Of a DNA stretch of 35,309 nucleotides, positions 33,321 to 35,309 are shown piece by piece. Source of the DNA: Chloroflexota bacterium (GTDB lineage: Bacteria > Chloroflexota > UBA11872); the NCBI GenBank assembly GCA_011523785.1, contig WTFW01000134.1, positions 1-35,309 on the forward strand, given 5' to 3'. Every line of letters begins with the position of its first letter. Within the stretch, counting starts at the first letter, position 1. The notes under the pieces are model-generated. The model was not told where the DNA came from and ran no database searches. It saw nothing but the letters and a program-made list of their open reading frames with translations. The position numbers were made by a program, and so were the translations under genes.

Positions 33321-34467
33321 TGCGCTCCAACGCTTCATCGAGCCGGTCGTCGGGAGTGGTGAGCGAGATGCGGAAGTGGCCTTCGCCGTAGGTCCCGAAG
33401 CCGACACCGGGCGTGACGATGACGCCGACCTCGTCGATCAGGCGGGTGGCGAAGTCGACGGAGGACATGCCGCCGGGGGTGGGGCTCCAGAGGTAGAGGC
33501 TGGCCTTGGGGACTTCGGGCGCCACGCCCACGTTGCGCAGGGCGCTGACGACGCGGTCGCGGCGGGCCTGGAGGTGGGCGTTGCGGGCGTCGATCCAGTC
33601 CTGGTCGACCTCCAGGGCCGCGATGCCGGCGTGCTGGACGGCCTGGAAGATGCCGGAGTCGACGTTGGTCTTGACGCGCCCCAGGGCTTCGACCACCTCG
33701 GCGTTGCCGGCCATCCAGCCGATGCGCCAGCCGGTCATGTTGTAGGTCTTGGAGAGGGAGTGGAACTCGACGGCGATGTCGCGGGCTTCGGGGATCTCGA
33801 GGATGCTGCGGCAGCGGTAGCCGTCAAAGACAACCTCGGAGTAGGCGGCGTCCTGGGCCAGGACGACGTTGTTGGCGCGGGCGAAGTCGACGGCCTCCTC
33901 GAAGAATTCGAAGGGGGCCACGGCAGCGGTGGGGTTGCCGGGGTAGCAGAGCCAGAGCAGGCGGGCGTTGGCCAGGGCGTCGGCCGGCACGTCGTTCAGG
34001 TCGGGGATCCAGCCGCGTTCGGAAGTGAGGGGGAGGGAGTGGGACACGCCGCCGGCGAGCATGGTGCCGATGGCGTAGACGGGATAGCCGGGGTCGGTCA
34101 TCAGGACGGTGTCGCCGGGGTTGACGAGGGCCAGCGGGAGGTGGGCGATGCCCTCCTTGGAACCGATGAGGGGGACGATTTCGGTGGCCGGATCGAGGTC
34201 GACCTGGAAGCGGCGGGCGTACCAGGCGGCGATGGCTTCGCGGAGCTCGTCCAGGCCGTAGTACTCGGGATAGCGGTGGTTGACCGGGTCGCGGGCGGCG
34301 CGGTCCAGGGCATCGAGGATGGGATCGGGGGTCGGGAGATCCGGGTCGCCGATGCCGAGGCTGATGACGTCGACGCCTTCGGCCCGCCTCGCGTCGCGGA
34401 GCTTGTCGAGTTCCGCGAAGAGGTAGGGCGGGAGGTTGGAGATTCGGTCGGCGAACTGGATGCTCAC
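33301..34467 (-). CDS. dapL: LL-diaminopimelate aminotransferase
   Basis: 388 residues from the GTG at 34467, one base after the dapF stop, with GGAGG nine bases upstream; a longer frame to 34533 would overlap dapF by 65 bases. It is a fold-type I PLP aminotransferase. The start MSIQFADRISNLPPYLFAELDKLR and LGIGDPDLPTP are typical of DapL. The PLP-Lys is in SLSKTYNMTGWRIGW. DapL converts tetrahydrodipicolinate directly to LL-diaminopimelate, bypassing the acyl pathways. The adjacent dapF then makes the meso form for lysine and peptidoglycan. A general aspartate aminotransferase is the alternative, but the context favours DapL. Confidence 0.9.
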   Translation of the reverse strand: MSIQFADRISNLPPYLFAELDKLRDARRAEGVDVISLGIGDPDLPTPDPILDALDRAARDPVNHRYPEYYGLDELREAIAAWYARRFQVDLDPATEIVPLIGSKEGIAHLPLALVNPGDTVLMTDPGYPVYAIGTMLAGGVSHSLPLTSERGWIPDLNDVPADALANARLLWLCYPGNPTAAVAPFEFFEEAVDFARANNVVLAQDAAYSEVVFDGYRCRSILEIPEARDIAVEFHSLSKTYNMTGWRIGWMAGNAEVVEALGRVKTNVDSGIFQAVQHAGIAALEVDQDWIDARNAHLQARRDRVVSALRNVGVAPEVPKASLYLWSPTPGGMSSVDFATRLIDEVGVIVTPGVGFGTYGEGHFRISLTTPDDRLDEALERIATVSF

Positions 34468-34468
34468 G

Positions 34469-35309
34469 TCAGAGGGCCTCCGCAGCGTTGCTTGTGGGCC
34501 ACGCGCCTTCGAAGACGGTGGCTGCCGGTCCACGCAGGATCAGTTCGTGGCCCGGACCGTCCCAAACGACCCGCAGCCTACCGCCCGGCATGTCCAGATC
34601 GACGGCGCCGGGATCGATGCGGCCCTCGAGCACGGCAACGGCCACCGAGGCCGAGGCGCCGGTGCCGCAGGCCAGGGTGATGCCGGCGCCGCGTTCCCAG
34701 ACACGCACCTTGAGGTGTCCAGGTGCGAGGACCTGGACGATTTCGAAGTTGACGCGTTCGGGGAACGCCGGGTCGTGTTCGACGAGGGGGCCGATGCGTT
34801 CGAGGGGGAAGTCGTCGACGGAGTCCTGGAAGGAGACGGCGTGGGGGTTGCCCATGGAGACGCCGGTGACGGCGAGTTGCGTGCCGTTCGGGTTGAGGGT
34901 GGTGCGGCTGCCGGGGCCGTTGGTGTGCATGGGGACGTTGGGAGGGTGGAAGTCGGGGACGCCCATGCCGACGGCGGCCTGGAAGGCGCCGTTGACGTAG
35001 CCGCTGACTTCGATGGGGCGGGGGCCGCCGGCGGTTTCGACGGTGATGGGGCCGGTGGTGAGTTCGCCCTGGTCGAAGAGCCACTTGGCGAAGCAGCGGA
35101 TGCCGTTGCCGCACATCTGGGCGAGGGAGCCGTCGGAGTTCCAGATTTCCATGTGGTAGGGGTGGGATGCGCCGTCGCGGACGACGAGGAGCTGGTCGAA
35201 GCCGACGCCCAGGTGGCGGTCGCCGATGGCGCGGGCGACGGGGCCGAGGTCGGCGGGGAGGTCGCGGCGGCCGTCGAGGAGGACGAAATCGTTGCCGGCG
35301 CCGTGCATC
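34469..35309 (-). CDS. dapF: diaminopimelate epimerase, 5' end at window edge
   Basis: 279 residues visible. The catalytic pair of cysteines is present in MCGNGIRC and ACGTGASA. The first visible residues MHGAGNDFVLLDGR are normally preceded by about five residues (an F-T-K type start), so the true start is just outside the window. DapF interconverts LL- and meso-diaminopimelate by a two-base mechanism through the two cysteines. It is a cytoplasmic monomer with two similar halves. It is the first visible gene of the dapF-dapL-hflX-ceramidase-like operon. The sequence otherwise looks intact. Confidence 0.95.
   Translation of the reverse strand, partial: MHGAGNDFVLLDGRRDLPADLGPVARAIGDRHLGVGFDQLLVVRDGASHPYHMEIWNSDGSLAQMCGNGIRCFAKWLFDQGELTTGPITVETAGGPRPIEVSGYVNGAFQAAVGMGVPDFHPPNVPMHTNGPGSRTTLNPNGTQLAVTGVSMGNPHAVSFQDSVDDFPLERIGPLVEHDPAFPERVNFEIVQVLAPGHLKVRVWERGAGITLACGTGASASVAVAVLEGRIDPGAVDLDMPGGRLRVVWDGPGHELILRGPAATVFEGAWPTSNAAEAL

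Noticed and set aside
32899-34680. 593-residue plus-strand frame opposite hflX and dapL
   Set aside because: It runs across two genes with clear catalytic motifs on the other strand, and its Gly/Ala/Val/Asp-rich sequence is typical of antisense frames.

Overview
The window is a high-GC bacterial stretch, densely coded and without insertion sequences or a CRISPR array. The best guess at the source is a member of the Chloroflexota (SAR202/Dehalococcoidia-like or a related uncultured lineage). This is inferred from the sugar-binding lipoprotein with a long VPVE/KEV heptad-like repeat after its lipobox, a DapL-type lysine pathway, a fused KorA with KorB, and a stand-alone enolase-superfamily enzyme, prolidase, amidohydrolase and ceramidase-like protein. 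No rRNA or marker phylogeny is available here, so the assignment is tentative.

Layout. 1-7604 is a carbohydrate locus. On the minus strand a solute-binding lipoprotein (4672-3035), two ABC permeases (2912-1077) and a partial beta-propeller glycosidase-like gene (955-1) form an operon. An amidohydrolase and a GH32-type protein read divergently on the plus strand. 7624-14315 is a long minus-strand run: a sugar-epimerase-like TIM barrel, split RfaE1/RfaE2-type heptose enzymes, a MurJ-type flippase, a ThDP enzyme, a small lipoprotein and an SDR. 14420-23477 is a plus-strand run: a small basic protein, an M16 peptidase, a TPR protein coupled to a Roadblock protein, NDK, SucC, SucD and KorA/KorB. 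SucCD and KorAB together catalyse adjacent steps of the TCA cycle (2-oxoglutarate, succinyl-CoA, succinate). A tRNA-Arg(UCU) follows, overlapped at its 3' half by a convergent SDR/DUF2867 gene, then an M24 peptidase, a GNAT acetyltransferase and an enolase-superfamily gene.

28464-29308 is an 845-base gene-poor interval holding two AT-rich islands. One is a near-perfect 28-bp palindromic site with the architecture of a Xer/dif recombination site. About 400 bases downstream lies a Xer-like tyrosine recombinase, followed at 6 bases by a RanBP2-type zinc-finger membrane protein. The right end (35309-30676, minus) is dapF-dapL-hflX-ceramidase-like, a tightly packed operon.

The two strongest points for a second look are the dif-like palindrome with its nearby single recombinase, and an exact 364-bp tandem duplication inside sucD that breaks its frame (a real recent duplication or an assembly error).
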